Assembly (NCBI GenBank): GCA_013348725.1
Contig: CP054689.1
Location: 1,042,501-1,106,500 of the forward strand
Source: Ectothiorhodospiraceae bacterium 2226
Lineage (GTDB): Bacteria; Pseudomonadota; Gammaproteobacteria; GCA-013348725
Length of the DNA stretch: 64,000 nt
Direction of reading: 5' to 3'
Of the stretch, positions 50,206-59,684 are shown piece by piece. The translations under genes and the position numbers were made by a program. The number at the start of each line of letters is the position of its first letter. Position 1 is the first letter of the stretch. The notes beneath the pieces are model-generated. The model was not told where the DNA came from and searched no databases. It saw only the letters and a list, made by a program, of their open reading frames with translations.

Positions 50206-51768
50206 ATGAGCGTCGTGAAACGCGCCCTGATCAGTGTGTCGGACAAGACCGGTGTGGTGGAGTTTGCCCAGGATCTCGCCGCGATGGGCGTGGAGATCCT
50301 CTCCACTGGCGGTACGGCCAAGCTGCTGGCGGACGCCGGCGTCCGGGTCGTCGAGGTCTCCGACTACACCGGTTTTCCGGAGATGATGGACGGGCGCCTG
50401 AAGACCCTGCACCCCAAGATCCACGGCGGCATCCTGGGCCGCCGCGGCACCGACGACGCGGCCATGCAGGCGCACGGGATCGACGGCATCGACCTCGTGG
50501 TGGTCAACCTCTACCCGTTCGAACGCACCACCGCGCGCCCGGACTGCACCCTCGCCGAAGCGATCGAGCAGATCGACATCGGCGGGCCCACCATGGTGCG
50601 CGCGGCGGCCAAGAACCACGCGCACGTGGCGGTGGTGGTGGACGCGGCCGACTATCCCCTGATACTCGCCGAGCTGCGCGCCGGCAGCGGCACGCTCCAG
50701 CCGGCGGTGCGTTTCGATCTGGCCATCAAGGCCTTCGAGCACACCGCGCGCTACGACGCCGCCATCGCGACCTATCTGGGGGCGATCCAGCCCGACGGTA
50801 GCCGCACGCCCTTCCCGCGCACCCTGAACCTGCAGTTTCGCCGCGCACAGCCGCTGCGCTACGGTGAGAACCCCCATCAGCAGGCGGCCTTTTATGTCGA
50901 TCACCTGCCCGCGGAGCCCTCGGTCGCCACGGCGCGGCAGCTGCAGGGCAAGGAGTTGTCGTTCAACAACATCGCCGACACCGATGCGGCGCTGGAGTGC
51001 GTCAAGCTGTTCGAGCAGCCGAGCTGCGTGATCGTCAAACACGCCAACCCTTGCGGCGTGGCCACCGCCGCCACCCTGCAGGAGGCCTATGAGCGCGCCT
51101 ACGCCACCGACCCGACCTCGGCCTTCGGCGGCATCATCGCCTTCAACCGGCCGCTGGACGCACCCACCGCACGTGCCATCATCGACCGCCAGTTCGTGGA
51201 GGTGATCATCGCGCCCGAGGTCGAGGCCGAGGCGCTGCACTTTCTCGGCGAGAAAAAGAACGTCCGCGTGCTGAACTGCGGCCATTGGGACAGCGCCGTG
51301 GCGGGGTTAGACCTGCGGAGGGTCACCGGCGGCGTGCTCGCCCAGGAGCGCGACATCGCGATGGTGGGCCTGGATCAACTTCGGGTGGTCACCGAGCGAG
51401 CGCCGAGCGAGGCCGAACGGCGCGACCTGTTGTTCGCGTGGAAGGTCGCCAAGTTCGTCAAATCCAACGCCATCGTCTATGCGCGTGACGCGCAGACCAT
51501 CGGCGTGGGCGCCGGGCAGATGAGCCGCGTCTACAGCGCGCGCATCGCCGCGATCAAGGCGCAGGACGCCGGCCTCGAGGTGCGCGGCACGGTGATGGCC
51601 TCCGACGCCTTCTTCCCGTTTCGCGACGGGCTGGACGCCGCGGCCGAGGCGGGTGTCACGGCGGTCATCCAGCCGGGCGGCTCGCTGCGCGATCAGGAGG
51701 TGATCGACGCGGCGAACGAACACGGCATCGCCATGGTCTTCACCGGCATGCGCCATTTCCGCCACTGA
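50206..51768 (+). CDS. purH: bifunctional AICAR transformylase / IMP cyclohydrolase
   Basis: Last two steps of purine synthesis, to IMP. 520 residues: N-terminal IMP cyclohydrolase ([29 protein letters not shown]) and C-terminal transformylase (KHANPCGVA; the [22 protein letters not shown] block). It is followed by purD 31 bases later. The 144-base leader after fis has no clear promoter, but TTTAATGG lies near 50180. Confidence 0.98.
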   Translation: MSVVKRALISVSDKTGVVEFAQDLAAMGVEILSTGGTAKLLADAGVRVVEVSDYTGFPEMMDGRLKTLHPKIHGGILGRRGTDDAAMQAHGIDGIDLVVVNLYPFERTTARPDCTLAEAIEQIDIGGPTMVRAAAKNHAHVAVVVDAADYPLILAELRAGSGTLQPAVRFDLAIKAFEHTARYDAAIATYLGAIQPDGSRTPFPRTLNLQFRRAQPLRYGENPHQQAAFYVDHLPAEPSVATARQLQGKELSFNNIADTDAALECVKLFEQPSCVIVKHANPCGVATAATLQEAYERAYATDPTSAFGGIIAFNRPLDAPTARAIIDRQFVEVIIAPEVEAEALHFLGEKKNVRVLNCGHWDSAVAGLDLRRVTGGVLAQERDIAMVGLDQLRVVTERAPSEAERRDLLFAWKVAKFVKSNAIVYARDAQTIGVGAGQMSRVYSARIAAIKAQDAGLEVRGTVMASDAFFPFRDGLDAAAEAGVTAVIQPGGSLRDQEVIDAANEHGIAMVFTGMRHFRH

Positions 51769-51799
51769 CGCGCGCACGTTTTCGCACGAGAGGATTGCG

Positions 51800-53092
51800 A
51801 TGAAGGTCTTGATCATCGGCGGCGGCGGGCGCGAGCACGCCCTCGCCTGGAAGGCGGCACAGTCGCCGCGCGTCACGGAGGTGCTGGTCGCGCCGGGCAA
51901 TGCGGGCACCGCGCGCGAGGCGCGGGTGCGCAACGTGCCGGTGGCGGCCGATGACGTCGAAGAGCTGCGCGCGCTGGCGCAGCGCGAACAGGTCGCGCTG
52001 ACCATCGTCGGTCCCGAGGTCCCCCTGGTGGCCGGCGTGGTGGATGCCTTCCGGGCGGCGGGCCTGCGCTGCTTCGGCCCCACCGCCGCCGCGGCACAGC
52101 TCGAGGGCTCGAAGGCCTTCAGCAAGGACTTCCTGGCCCGCCACGATATCCCTACCGCCGCCTACGCGGTGTTTACCGATGCCGACGAAGCCGAGCGCTA
52201 CATCCGCGCCCAGGGCGCGCCGCTGGTGGTCAAGGCCGACGGTCTGGCGGCCGGTAAGGGCGTGATCATCGCGCACGACACGGACGAGGCGGTGGCCGCC
52301 GCGCGTGACATGCTCGCCGGCGGCGCCTTCGGCAGCGCCGGCCGGCGCGTGGTGGTGGAAGAGTTCCTCGAAGGCGAAGAGGCCAGCTTCATCGTCATGG
52401 TCGGCGGCGAGCAGGTCCTCGCGCTGGCCTCCTCGCAAGACCATAAGGCCCGCGACGAGGGCGACACCGGTCCCAACACGGGCGGGATGGGCGCCTACTC
52501 GCCGGCCCCGGTGGTGACGCCCGCGGTACACGCGCGGGTGATGCGCGAGGTGATCGAGCCGACCGTGCAGGGCCTGGCCGCTGAAGGGATCCCCTACACG
52601 GGCTTCCTGTACGCCGGTTTGATGATCGCGGCCGATGGCAGCCCCAAGGTGCTGGAGTACAACTGCCGCTTCGGTGACCCCGAGACGCAGCCCATCCTCA
52701 TGCGACTGCGCTCGGACCTGACCGAGCTATGCGAGGCGGCGCTCGACGGTCGCCTGGCCGAAGTCGAGGCACAGTGGGATCCGCGCGCCGCGCTCGGCGT
52801 GGTAATGGCCGCTGGCGGCTATCCGGCCGCCTATCGCCAGGGCGACCGGATCACCGGGCTGCCGTCGGCCGCGGCCGACGACGTCAAGGTGTTCCACGCC
52901 GGCACGGCGGAGCGCGACGGGGAGGTCGTTACCGCGGGCGGGCGCGTGCTCTGCTGCGTGGGGCTGGGCGATACCGTCGCGGCGGCGGCCCGGCGCGCCT
53001 ATGCCCTGGTCGATGCCATCCACTGGGACGGCGCCTACTGCCGGCGCGACATCGGCCACCGGGCCATTGCGCGCGAGACCGCCGCCGGCTGA
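51800..53092 (+). CDS. purD: phosphoribosylamine-glycine ligase
   Basis: Second step of purine synthesis. 430 residues: MKVLIIGGGGREHALAW, ATP-grasp blocks KADGLAAGKGVI and DHKARDEGDTGPNTGGMGAYSP (split pattern), and EYNCRFGDPETQ. GAGAGGA precedes the ATG. Operon with purH. Confidence 0.98.
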   Translation: MKVLIIGGGGREHALAWKAAQSPRVTEVLVAPGNAGTAREARVRNVPVAADDVEELRALAQREQVALTIVGPEVPLVAGVVDAFRAAGLRCFGPTAAAAQLEGSKAFSKDFLARHDIPTAAYAVFTDADEAERYIRAQGAPLVVKADGLAAGKGVIIAHDTDEAVAAARDMLAGGAFGSAGRRVVVEEFLEGEEASFIVMVGGEQVLALASSQDHKARDEGDTGPNTGGMGAYSPAPVVTPAVHARVMREVIEPTVQGLAAEGIPYTGFLYAGLMIAADGSPKVLEYNCRFGDPETQPILMRLRSDLTELCEAALDGRLAEVEAQWDPRAALGVVMAAGGYPAAYRQGDRITGLPSAAADDVKVFHAGTAERDGEVVTAGGRVLCCVGLGDTVAAAARRAYALVDAIHWDGAYCRRDIGHRAIARETAAG

Positions 53093-53262
53093 CCGCCGGC
53101 GCGTGCTTGGGCACGGCTGCCGGCCGTGCTATCCTTGACCGCCTTTTCCTCGCCTGAGGAACCGCGCCGCGACAGGCTGCCCCGCAAGAGGCGCCGCGCG
53201 GCGCAGGCCGGAAGCGCGCGGCGCTTCCCTACCGAATTGTCTTGTCTTGTTGAGGATCGCAA

Positions 53263-54141
53263 ATGTCTGAGAAGCATCCCGTCATCGCCGTCACCGGCTC
53301 CTCCGGCGCCGGCACGACTACGGTCAAGCGCGCCTTCGAGCACATCTTCTTCCGCGAGCGCATCAACCCCACCGTGATCGAGGGCGACAGCTATCACCGC
53401 TACGATCGCGCCGCCATGAAGGAAGCGATCAAGGAATACGCCACCCAAGGCAAGACCCTGTCGCACTTCGGCCCCGAGGCCAACCTGTTCGACAAGCTGG
53501 AGGAGACCTTCCGCCAGTACGGCGAAACGGGTAGCTGCCTGCGCCGTTACTACCTGCACAGCGAGGAAGAGGCCAAGCCGTACGGCCAGAAGCCCGGCGA
53601 GTTTACCCAGTGGGAAGAGGTCGGTCCCGGCACGGACCTGCTGTTCTACGAGGGCCTGCACGGCGGCGTGGTGACCGGCGAGGTCAACGTCGCGCAGTTC
53701 GTGGACCTGCTGATCGGCGTGGTGCCCATCGTCAACCTGGAGTGGATCCAGAAGATCCACCGTGACGCGGGCGAGCGCGGCTACTCCGCCGAGGCCATCG
53801 TCGACACCATCCTGCGCCGTATGCCGGACTATGTCACCTGCATCACGCCGCAGTTCTCCCGCACGCACATCAACTTCCAGCGCGTGCCGACGGTGGATAC
53901 CTCCAACCCGTTCATCGCGCGCGACGTGCCGACGCCGGACGAGAGCTTCGTGGTGATCCGCTTCCGCGACCCCAAGGCCCTGGGGATCGACTTCCCCTAC
54001 CTGCTGAACATGATCAAGGACTCGTTCATGTCGCGCCGCAACAGCATCGTGGTGCCCGGCGGCAAGATGGGCTTCGCGATGGAGATCATCCTGACTCCGC
54101 TCATCCACGAGATGATGGAGAAGGCCAAGCGCGTGCGCTAA
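53263..54141 (+). CDS. prk: phosphoribulokinase
   Basis: Calvin-cycle enzyme making ribulose 1,5-bisphosphate from ribulose 5-phosphate and ATP. 292 residues of the proteobacterial type: P-loop-like GSSGAGTTTVKRAF near 12, IEGDSYHRYDR with the catalytic aspartate, YEGLHGGVV and RFRDPKALGIDFPYL. GAGGA lies upstream of the ATG. It stands alone, without Rubisco or other cbb genes nearby, and has its own terminator. It is the main evidence for autotrophy. Confidence 0.96.
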   Translation: MSEKHPVIAVTGSSGAGTTTVKRAFEHIFFRERINPTVIEGDSYHRYDRAAMKEAIKEYATQGKTLSHFGPEANLFDKLEETFRQYGETGSCLRRYYLHSEEEAKPYGQKPGEFTQWEEVGPGTDLLFYEGLHGGVVTGEVNVAQFVDLLIGVVPIVNLEWIQKIHRDAGERGYSAEAIVDTILRRMPDYVTCITPQFSRTHINFQRVPTVDTSNPFIARDVPTPDESFVVIRFRDPKALGIDFPYLLNMIKDSFMSRRNSIVVPGGKMGFAMEIILTPLIHEMMEKAKRVR

Positions 54142-54160
54142 ACGCCGCGCACCGGCACCC

Positions 54161-54192
54161 GAAGGCCCGCCTCGCGCGGGCCTTCGTTTTTT
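54161..54192 (+). terminator. intrinsic terminator of prk
   Basis: GAAGGCCCGC pairs with GCGGGCCTTC over CTCGC, followed by GTTTTTT; 20 bases after the prk stop. Confidence 0.93.
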
Positions 54193-54215
54193 GTGCCGCG
54201 CGACGCCCCGCCGCG

Positions 54216-54290
54216 GCGCGGCACAGGGATGTGCCGCCACGCTTTTCGCTTTGCGTGGTCTGAGCCGTCCAGGATGGACGGATTCAGACC
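54216..54290 (-). repeat. structured 3' repeat, locus 4, distal shortened copy
   Basis: On the minus strand: stem 1 GGTCTGA/TCAGACC with inner arms CCGTCCA/TGGACGG (a paired A-to-G and T-to-C change against CCATCCA/TGGATGG). Then CCACGC...GCGTGG is kept, but the right arm of stem 2 and stem 3 are missing and the copy runs directly into the terminal hairpin GCGGCACA-TCCC-TGTGCCGC. Confidence 0.83.
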
Positions 54291-54410
54291 TTCAAACAGC
54301 CGCCGCCGTGATCGACGGCCGCAGGCCGTGGGTCACGCAGCAAAGCGAAAACCACGCTTTTCGCGGCGCGTGGTCTGAGCCCTCCACGATGGATGGACGG
54401 GTTCAGACCT
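54291..54410 (-). repeat. structured 3' repeat, locus 4, copy next to the gene
   Basis: Starts 3 bases after the stop of the gene ending at 54413 and points the same way. Outer arms GGTCTGA/TCAGACC; inner stem less regular. Stem 2 core GCGAAAA/TTTTCGC around GCGTGG; stem 3 ACGGCC/GGCCGT. It ends in the linker GGCGGCGGCTGTTTG. Confidence 0.83.
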
Positions 54411-54412
54411 AC

Positions 54413-54865
54413 TTACAGCGAAAAACCGTACGGCGTCTCCACGCTGTTCTCCTCAGGCGGCAGACCGCGCTCGACCCGGAACCCGCCGCCGTCCGGATAC
54501 AGGATGGCGTGGTAGCGCTGCTCGAGTTCATCGAGGATCCAGGCGATCTCGCTCGGATGCATGGCCATGTCGTAGCGCGTCAGGTGACGCACGCGCAGCG
54601 CCTCCTCGCGCACCTGGATAAACAACGGGTGGGGCAGACCGAGCGGCAGCACGAACTCATGCACCACCCACTCGATCGGCGTGGGCTCGCCCTCGGGCAC
54701 GCGGCGGGCATCGAGCCGAAAGTGGCCGCCACCGCCCGGTTGCTTCAACAATTCCTCGAACCACTCGTCGGGGAACCCCGAGTGCACGATGATGCTGCGT
54801 CCGCTGTAGCGGCGCATGAAGCGGGTGCGCCGATCGCCCTTGCTGCGCCTGAACAGTCCGAGCAC
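54413..54865 (-). CDS. hypothetical protein, 150 residues
   Basis: I do not recognise the family. The protein is soluble by appearance, with a basic start (FRRSKGDRRTRFMRRYSGR), Trp-rich middle and a regular acidic C-terminal half (SEIAWILDELEQRYHAILYP). Codon use matches neighbouring genes, so it looks real. It is divergent from the FIST gene across about 115 bases, and its stop is followed by the fourth repeat array. Confidence 0.65.
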   Translation of the reverse strand: MLGLFRRSKGDRRTRFMRRYSGRSIIVHSGFPDEWFEELLKQPGGGGHFRLDARRVPEGEPTPIEWVVHEFVLPLGLPHPLFIQVREEALRVRHLTRYDMAMHPSEIAWILDELEQRYHAILYPDGGGFRVERGLPPEENSVETPYGFSL

Positions 54866-54981
54866 TGCGCCTCCTCCAAGATCCGATCTGGTTCCATTGT
54901 AAACCAGGGCCGGGGGTGTGATCGGGACATGGGCCCGCCTATAGTAGAGACACTCTCAAGCATCGGATGCGACGACTTCGA

Positions 54982-56109
54982 ATGAGTGCCTTTCGTGCCG
55001 GACATGCCAGCGGGACCGACTGGAAGGACGTGATGCGCGCCTGTCTCGCGCAGCTCGGCACCGACCACGGCGCCGACGCCCTGGGCTTTCTGTACGTCAC
55101 CGACGATCTCGCCGCGCAGCTAGGACCCTTGCTGCACGGCTTACGCGATGGCACCGGTGTCGGCCACTGGGTGGGCACTGTCGGGCTCGGGGTGTGCGCG
55201 AGCGGTATCGAGTACTACGATCGGCCCGCCGCCGCCGCGCTGGTGGCCGATTTCGGCCCGAACCAATACCGCGTCATCGGGGCGGTGGACGGCGAGCGGC
55301 TGCACACACCCGACGACCAACCGTGGCGGGCGCTCGGCGAGCGCCACCTCGCGGTACTCCATGGCGACCCGCGTAATGCCCACCTGGCGGATGTCGTCGC
55401 GCGCCTGCCCCAACTGGTGCCAGGCGTGTTCGCGGTCGGGGGGCTTAGCTCCTCGCGCCACACCTACTACCAGGTCGCGGATTTCCTGAACGAGGGACAG
55501 ATCTCAGGGGTCATGCTCGCGGGCGACGTCCCGGTCACGGTCGGTCTCAGCCAGGGCTGCACCCCGATCGGCCCGGTGCGCACCATCACCCAGGCGCAGC
55601 GCAACATCCTGGTCAGCATCGACGGGCGGCCCGCGCTGGAGGTGTTCAAGGAGGACATCGGCGAGATCCTCGCCCGTGACCTGCGCCGCGCGGCCGGGTA
55701 CATCTTCGCCGCGCTACCGGTGCCGGGCGCGGAGGGCCGGGGCGGGCGCGGGGACTACCTGGTGCGCAACGTCATCGGCGTGGACACGCACAACAACCTG
55801 GTCGGCATCGGCGATCAGGTCGAGACCGGCGCGCCCATCATGTTCGCCCGGCGCGACGCACCCGCCGCCACCGAGGACCTGCAGGCGATGCTCGCCGACG
55901 TCAAGGCGCGCCTGCCGGGTCCGCCGCGCGCGGCGCTCTACCACACCTGCCTCGGGCGCGGCCGCAGCCTGTTCGGCGAGGGCTCGGTGGAGCTCGGCAT
56001 CGTGCGCGACGCGCTGGGCGACATCCCGCTCGCGGGCTTCTATGCCAACGGCGAGATCTGCGGCGAGCGCCTGTACGGCTACACCGGCGTACTGACCGTA
56101 TTCAGCTGA
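54982..56109 (+). CDS. FIST domain sensor-type protein
   Basis: 375 residues with FIST_N and FIST_C features, found in proteins thought to bind small ligands such as amino acids. The conserved parts are the central GGLSSSRHTYYQ region, SQGCTPIGP near residue 185 and the C-terminal GFYANGEICG. No transmitter domain is attached. The ATG at 54982 is taken as the start; the one at 54967 adds only MRRLR. Partner unknown. Confidence 0.82.
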   Translation: MSAFRAGHASGTDWKDVMRACLAQLGTDHGADALGFLYVTDDLAAQLGPLLHGLRDGTGVGHWVGTVGLGVCASGIEYYDRPAAAALVADFGPNQYRVIGAVDGERLHTPDDQPWRALGERHLAVLHGDPRNAHLADVVARLPQLVPGVFAVGGLSSSRHTYYQVADFLNEGQISGVMLAGDVPVTVGLSQGCTPIGPVRTITQAQRNILVSIDGRPALEVFKEDIGEILARDLRRAAGYIFAALPVPGAEGRGGRGDYLVRNVIGVDTHNNLVGIGDQVETGAPIMFARRDAPAATEDLQAMLADVKARLPGPPRAALYHTCLGRGRSLFGEGSVELGIVRDALGDIPLAGFYANGEICGERLYGYTGVLTVFS

Positions 56110-56156
56110 CGCCACCGCGCGTCACCCTGTTTGTTGCAACTGGAGGATTGCCTCTT

Positions 56157-57197
56157 ATGGAGTACCGGCCGCTCGGACGCACCGACGTACAAGTCAGCGT
56201 CATCTGCCTCGGCACCATGACCTGGGGCGAGCAGAACACCGAAGCCGACGCGCATGCGCAGCTCGATCTCGCGCTGGAGCGCGGCGTCAACTTCGTCGAC
56301 ACCGCCGAACTGTACGCGGTGCCGCCCCGGCCGGAGACCTACGGCCTCACCGAGCAGTACATCGGGTCCTGGCTGGCGCGCGGCGGCCGCCGCGAGCGCA
56401 TCGTACTGGCGAGCAAAGTCGCGGGGCCGGCGCAAAGCGCGGCGCATATCCGCGGCGGGGAATCCTATTTCACACGCGCCAACATCACCGAGGCCCTGCA
56501 CGCCAGCCTGAAGCGCCTGCGCACCGACTATCTGGACCTCTACCAGCTGCACTGGCCCGACCGCCCGACCAACTTCTTCGGCCGTCTGGGCTACGAGCCG
56601 CAGGACGACCCGCGGGCCACGCCCATCGAGGAGACGCTACAGGTGTTGGGCGACCTGGTGGCCGAGGGCAAGGTGCGCCATATCGGCCTGTCCAACGAAA
56701 CGCCGTGGGGCATCATGCGCTTCCTGGCGGCCGCCGAACGGCTCGGCCTGCCGCGCGTGGTCAGCGTGCAAAACCCCTACAGCCTGTTGAACCGCACCTT
56801 CGAGGTGGGCAGCGCCGAGATCGCTCACCGCGAGCAGGTCGGCCTGCTGGCCTACTCGCCGCTCGGCTTCGGCGTCCTGAGCGGCAAGTACCTGGACGGT
56901 GCCCGTCCCGCCGGCGCGCGCCTGACCCTGTTCCCGCATTTCTCCCGCTACAGCAACCCGCAGGCGGAGGCCGCCACGGCCGCCTATGTGGCGCTCGCGC
57001 GCGAGCACGGCCTGGACCCGGCGCAGATGGCGCTGGCCTATGTGAACACCCGCCCCATCCTCACCGCCAACATCATCGGCGCGACCTCCCTGGCGCAGCT
57101 GGAGTCCGACATCGCCAGCATCGACGTGACGCTGACGCCGGCGGTGTTGGAGGCCATCGAGGGCATTCATCAACGCTATCCGAACCCCAGCCCCTGA
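56157..57197 (+). CDS. tas: aldo/keto reductase, Tas-like
   Basis: NADPH-dependent oxidoreductase, TIM barrel. 346 residues, the same length as E. coli Tas. Motifs: LGTMTWGEQNTEADAHAQLD, FVDTAELYAVPP (catalytic Asp and Tyr), the catalytic-lysine strand VLASKVAGP, and LDLYQLHWPDR. GGAGG is ten bases before the ATG at 56157. Natural substrate unknown. Confidence 0.9.
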   Translation: MEYRPLGRTDVQVSVICLGTMTWGEQNTEADAHAQLDLALERGVNFVDTAELYAVPPRPETYGLTEQYIGSWLARGGRRERIVLASKVAGPAQSAAHIRGGESYFTRANITEALHASLKRLRTDYLDLYQLHWPDRPTNFFGRLGYEPQDDPRATPIEETLQVLGDLVAEGKVRHIGLSNETPWGIMRFLAAAERLGLPRVVSVQNPYSLLNRTFEVGSAEIAHREQVGLLAYSPLGFGVLSGKYLDGARPAGARLTLFPHFSRYSNPQAEAATAAYVALAREHGLDPAQMALAYVNTRPILTANIIGATSLAQLESDIASIDVTLTPAVLEAIEGIHQRYPNPSP

Positions 57198-57240
57198 CGG
57201 GGCGGAGCGCGCGTTCCGGCATCAGCAAAACGGAGATCCC

Positions 57241-57579
57241 ATGGACTGCATCTTCTGCCGCTTGGCCGAGGGCGACGAGGGCTCGCTGCTGTACCGCGAC
57301 GAGCACGTGGCCGCCTTCCGTGACATCAACCCGCAGGCACCGCACCACATCCTGATCGTCCCGCGGCGCCACCTGGCCACGCTCAACGCCCTCGAGGCGG
57401 CCGACGCGGAGGTGGCCGGCCGGCTCACGCTCACGGCCCAACGCCTGGCCAACGAGCTCGGCTTTGCCGAGGCGGGCTACCGCGTGGTGATGAACTGCAA
57501 CGGGCACGGCGGGCAGACGGTCTTCCACATCCACCTGCACCTGCTGGGCGGCCGCGCGATGGGCTGGCCCCCCGGCTAA
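57241..57579 (+). CDS. hinT: HIT family histidine-triad protein (HinT-like)
   Basis: 112 residues; hydrolyses purine nucleoside phosphoramidates. It has CIFCRLAEGDE at the start and the triad HIHLHLLGG near residue 98. It lies 43 bases after the Tas-like gene. Confidence 0.94.
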   Translation: MDCIFCRLAEGDEGSLLYRDEHVAAFRDINPQAPHHILIVPRRHLATLNALEAADAEVAGRLTLTAQRLANELGFAEAGYRVVMNCNGHGGQTVFHIHLHLLGGRAMGWPPG

Positions 57580-57627
57580 GCAGTCACCAACGAGCGCAGA
57601 ACGTGCACTGGTTGGGGGCGAATCGTT

Positions 57628-58152
57628 TCAGTTTGAGAGGCTGCGCAGGAACGCCAGGTAAGGGGCGGTATCCCACTCGCGCCCGCCCAGCACCTGGTAG
57701 CGGACCTGTCCCCGCGGGTCGACCAAGTAGGTCGCGGGCAGGCCGCGCGGCTGCCAGTCTTCAGTGACCAGGCCGTCGTAGTCCATCAGGGTATCCAGCA
57801 GCTCGGGCGCCACCCCGCCGAGGAAGGTCCACACCGTGTCGTCGTCCTCGGCGGTGTTGATCATCACGATCTCCAGGGGCTCCCCCTCGAGCGCCGCGAC
57901 CATGCGCTCCAGCGCCGGCAGTTCGCGGCGGCAGGGGCCGCACCAACTGGCCCAGAAGTGCACGAACGCCCAGCGCCCGCGCGCCTCCTGCAGGTCATAG
58001 TCATTGCCGTCCATGTCGCTCAGACGCAGGGACGGTGCGGGCCTCGGCTCCTCCAGCGCGATCACCCCGGGCGGCAGCGCCGCCTCGGCCGCCGCCGCGC
58101 CGTGCCAGGCACCGGCCAGCGCCACCATCACCGCGAGCAAAAAGGCTCTCAT
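57628..58152 (-). CDS. secreted TlpA-like thioredoxin protein
   Basis: 174 residues: signal peptide (LLAVMVALAGAWHGAAA), then the WASWCGPCRREL active site near residue 69 and GLPATYLVDPRG with the cis-proline. Periplasmic thiol-disulfide oxidoreductase of the TlpA/DsbE type. Its ATG overlaps the stop of the upstream secreted protein gene, so the two are translated together. Confidence 0.86.
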   Translation of the reverse strand: MRAFLLAVMVALAGAWHGAAAAEAALPPGVIALEEPRPAPSLRLSDMDGNDYDLQEARGRWAFVHFWASWCGPCRRELPALERMVAALEGEPLEIVMINTAEDDDTVWTFLGGVAPELLDTLMDYDGLVTEDWQPRGLPATYLVDPRGQVRYQVLGGREWDTAPYLAFLRSLSN

Positions 58153-58745
58153 GGGTTCGGATCCTCCGCGCAGCGTATGTCGTCGATGCGCACCGCGATG
58201 CGCTCGCCGTCCTGCTCCTTGCCGGCCACGAACGTGGCCTGCAGCGACATGGCGGCGGCGCTGCGCGCGAGCACCACGTTGCCGCCCTCCGCCTCGCCGG
58301 GCAGGAAGTCGTGCGTCTCGGGCATCAATGTCCAGCGGAAGGTCGATTGCGCGGGCATAGGGGCATCGAGCTCGTCCCAGCGGGTCCGCCAGTAGGCACG
58401 GTCATAACGTCGTACCGCGCCGTCGGTGCTCGTGAACCGCCAGTTGTCGAGCGCCAGCCACAAAATGTCGTCGCTCTTGTTGCGCACCCCGACGGTGATG
58501 AAGCAGCGCGCCTTCAGCGCGTCCACCATGGCGGGCGGGAAACCGCGCGCCTCGTAGAACGCCGCCACCTGCTGCGGCGTGCGCGGCGTGAGGCGCAGGG
58601 TCAGCCGCGGGTGCTCGAAGCGGTGCCCCTGCAAGGCCTCCGGGCCGGCCAGCGTATCGCCCGGTGCCTCGTCGGCCGTCGCCTGGCCCCAGGCGGGCCC
58701 GCCGAGCAGCAACACTAACGGGGCGAGCGGCAACCAAACGCGCAT
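58149..58745 (-). CDS. secreted protein of unknown function
   Basis: 198 residues with a signal peptide (WLPLAPLVLLLGGPAWG). I do not recognise the family. A predicted beta-sandwich-like part (ITVGVRNKSDDILWLALDN) occupies the middle. AGGAG is seven bases upstream of the ATG at 58745; the longer frame at 58826 is rejected. Coupled to the TlpA-like gene, so it may be a periplasmic partner. Confidence 0.7.
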   Translation of the reverse strand: MRVWLPLAPLVLLLGGPAWGQATADEAPGDTLAGPEALQGHRFEHPRLTLRLTPRTPQQVAAFYEARGFPPAMVDALKARCFITVGVRNKSDDILWLALDNWRFTSTDGAVRRYDRAYWRTRWDELDAPMPAQSTFRWTLMPETHDFLPGEAEGGNVVLARSAAAMSLQATFVAGKEQDGERIAVRIDDIRCAEDPNP

Positions 58746-58809
58746 GCGGTTCTCCTGATCGTCATCCCGAGGCAACGGCAGCACGACACGAACGTCCATG
58801 CACACGCGG

Positions 58810-59664
58810 TCACCCGGCTTGGGCATAAGGGTAGGTAAACAGCGCCAAGTGCGCGAGATTGAGGCCGAAGTGGACCAACATGGCCGCCTCCAGACGCTCG
58901 CCCGCGAGTTGATAGGTCAGCCCATAGCCCACGCCGGCGGCCGTGGCCAGCCCTACGTACCACCAACCGCCGCCGACATGTGCCAGCCCGAAGGCGAGTG
59001 CCGCCACCCCGATGGCCACCGCGCCCGGCAGCACCCGCACCAGCCCGCGCTGCAGCAGGCCGCGAAAGAAACCCTCCTCCACGGCGCACACCACCAGCAG
59101 GTTCATCACCATCCAGGCCAGCGTGAGCGGCCACGGCGGCAGCCCGGGCATCCACGCGACGTAATCGACGGCCAGCGCCGCCGCGCCCACTACCGCCAGG
59201 GTCACGCCGCCGACCGGCAACGCCACCCCCGCCACCCGCCGCCACGCCGCCGCGTCGCGCGCCAGCGGCACCAGCCACAACAACAGGGGCACGGCGATGA
59301 GTGCCTTGTCCAGGCGCAGACGTAAGGCAAACGGCGCGCTCTCGGGCTTGAGCACGGCGGCCTCACTCAACGCCACGGGGAAAAAGCCCGGTAACAGCCC
59401 GAAGCCGAGCGCGAGCCCGAGCAGCACGAAACCGACCCACCCCGCGGCGCGCAGGCGCGCACCGTGCGCCGCCCACCAGGCGCTGGCGAATAGCAGCGTG
59501 AGCCACAGCAAGCCCACCGGCGCCAGGGCGCCGAACGCGAGCGCGACGGCCAAGGTCGCCAGCACCAACGCCCCTGCCGCCGGCAGGCGCACCCGTGCGG
59601 GCAGCCACGCGGCGGCAATGCTCGCCGCGGTGAGCGTGAGCAGCAGCGCGGACACACCCGACAT
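58810..59664 (-). CDS. CPBP family intramembrane glutamic endopeptidase
   Basis: 284 residues with about eight membrane spans. The Abi/CPBP motifs are present near the end: EEGFFRGLLQR (EExxxR), FGLAHVGGG (FxxxH) and HFGLN. Such proteases process membrane peptides, and some protect against bacteriocins; the substrate here is unknown. Confidence 0.88.
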   Translation of the reverse strand: MSGVSALLLTLTAASIAAAWLPARVRLPAAGALVLATLAVALAFGALAPVGLLWLTLLFASAWWAAHGARLRAAGWVGFVLLGLALGFGLLPGFFPVALSEAAVLKPESAPFALRLRLDKALIAVPLLLWLVPLARDAAAWRRVAGVALPVGGVTLAVVGAAALAVDYVAWMPGLPPWPLTLAWMVMNLLVVCAVEEGFFRGLLQRGLVRVLPGAVAIGVAALAFGLAHVGGGWWYVGLATAAGVGYGLTYQLAGERLEAAMLVHFGLNLAHLALFTYPYAQAG

Positions 59665-59684
59665 CAGCGGCTAGCGGAGAGTAC

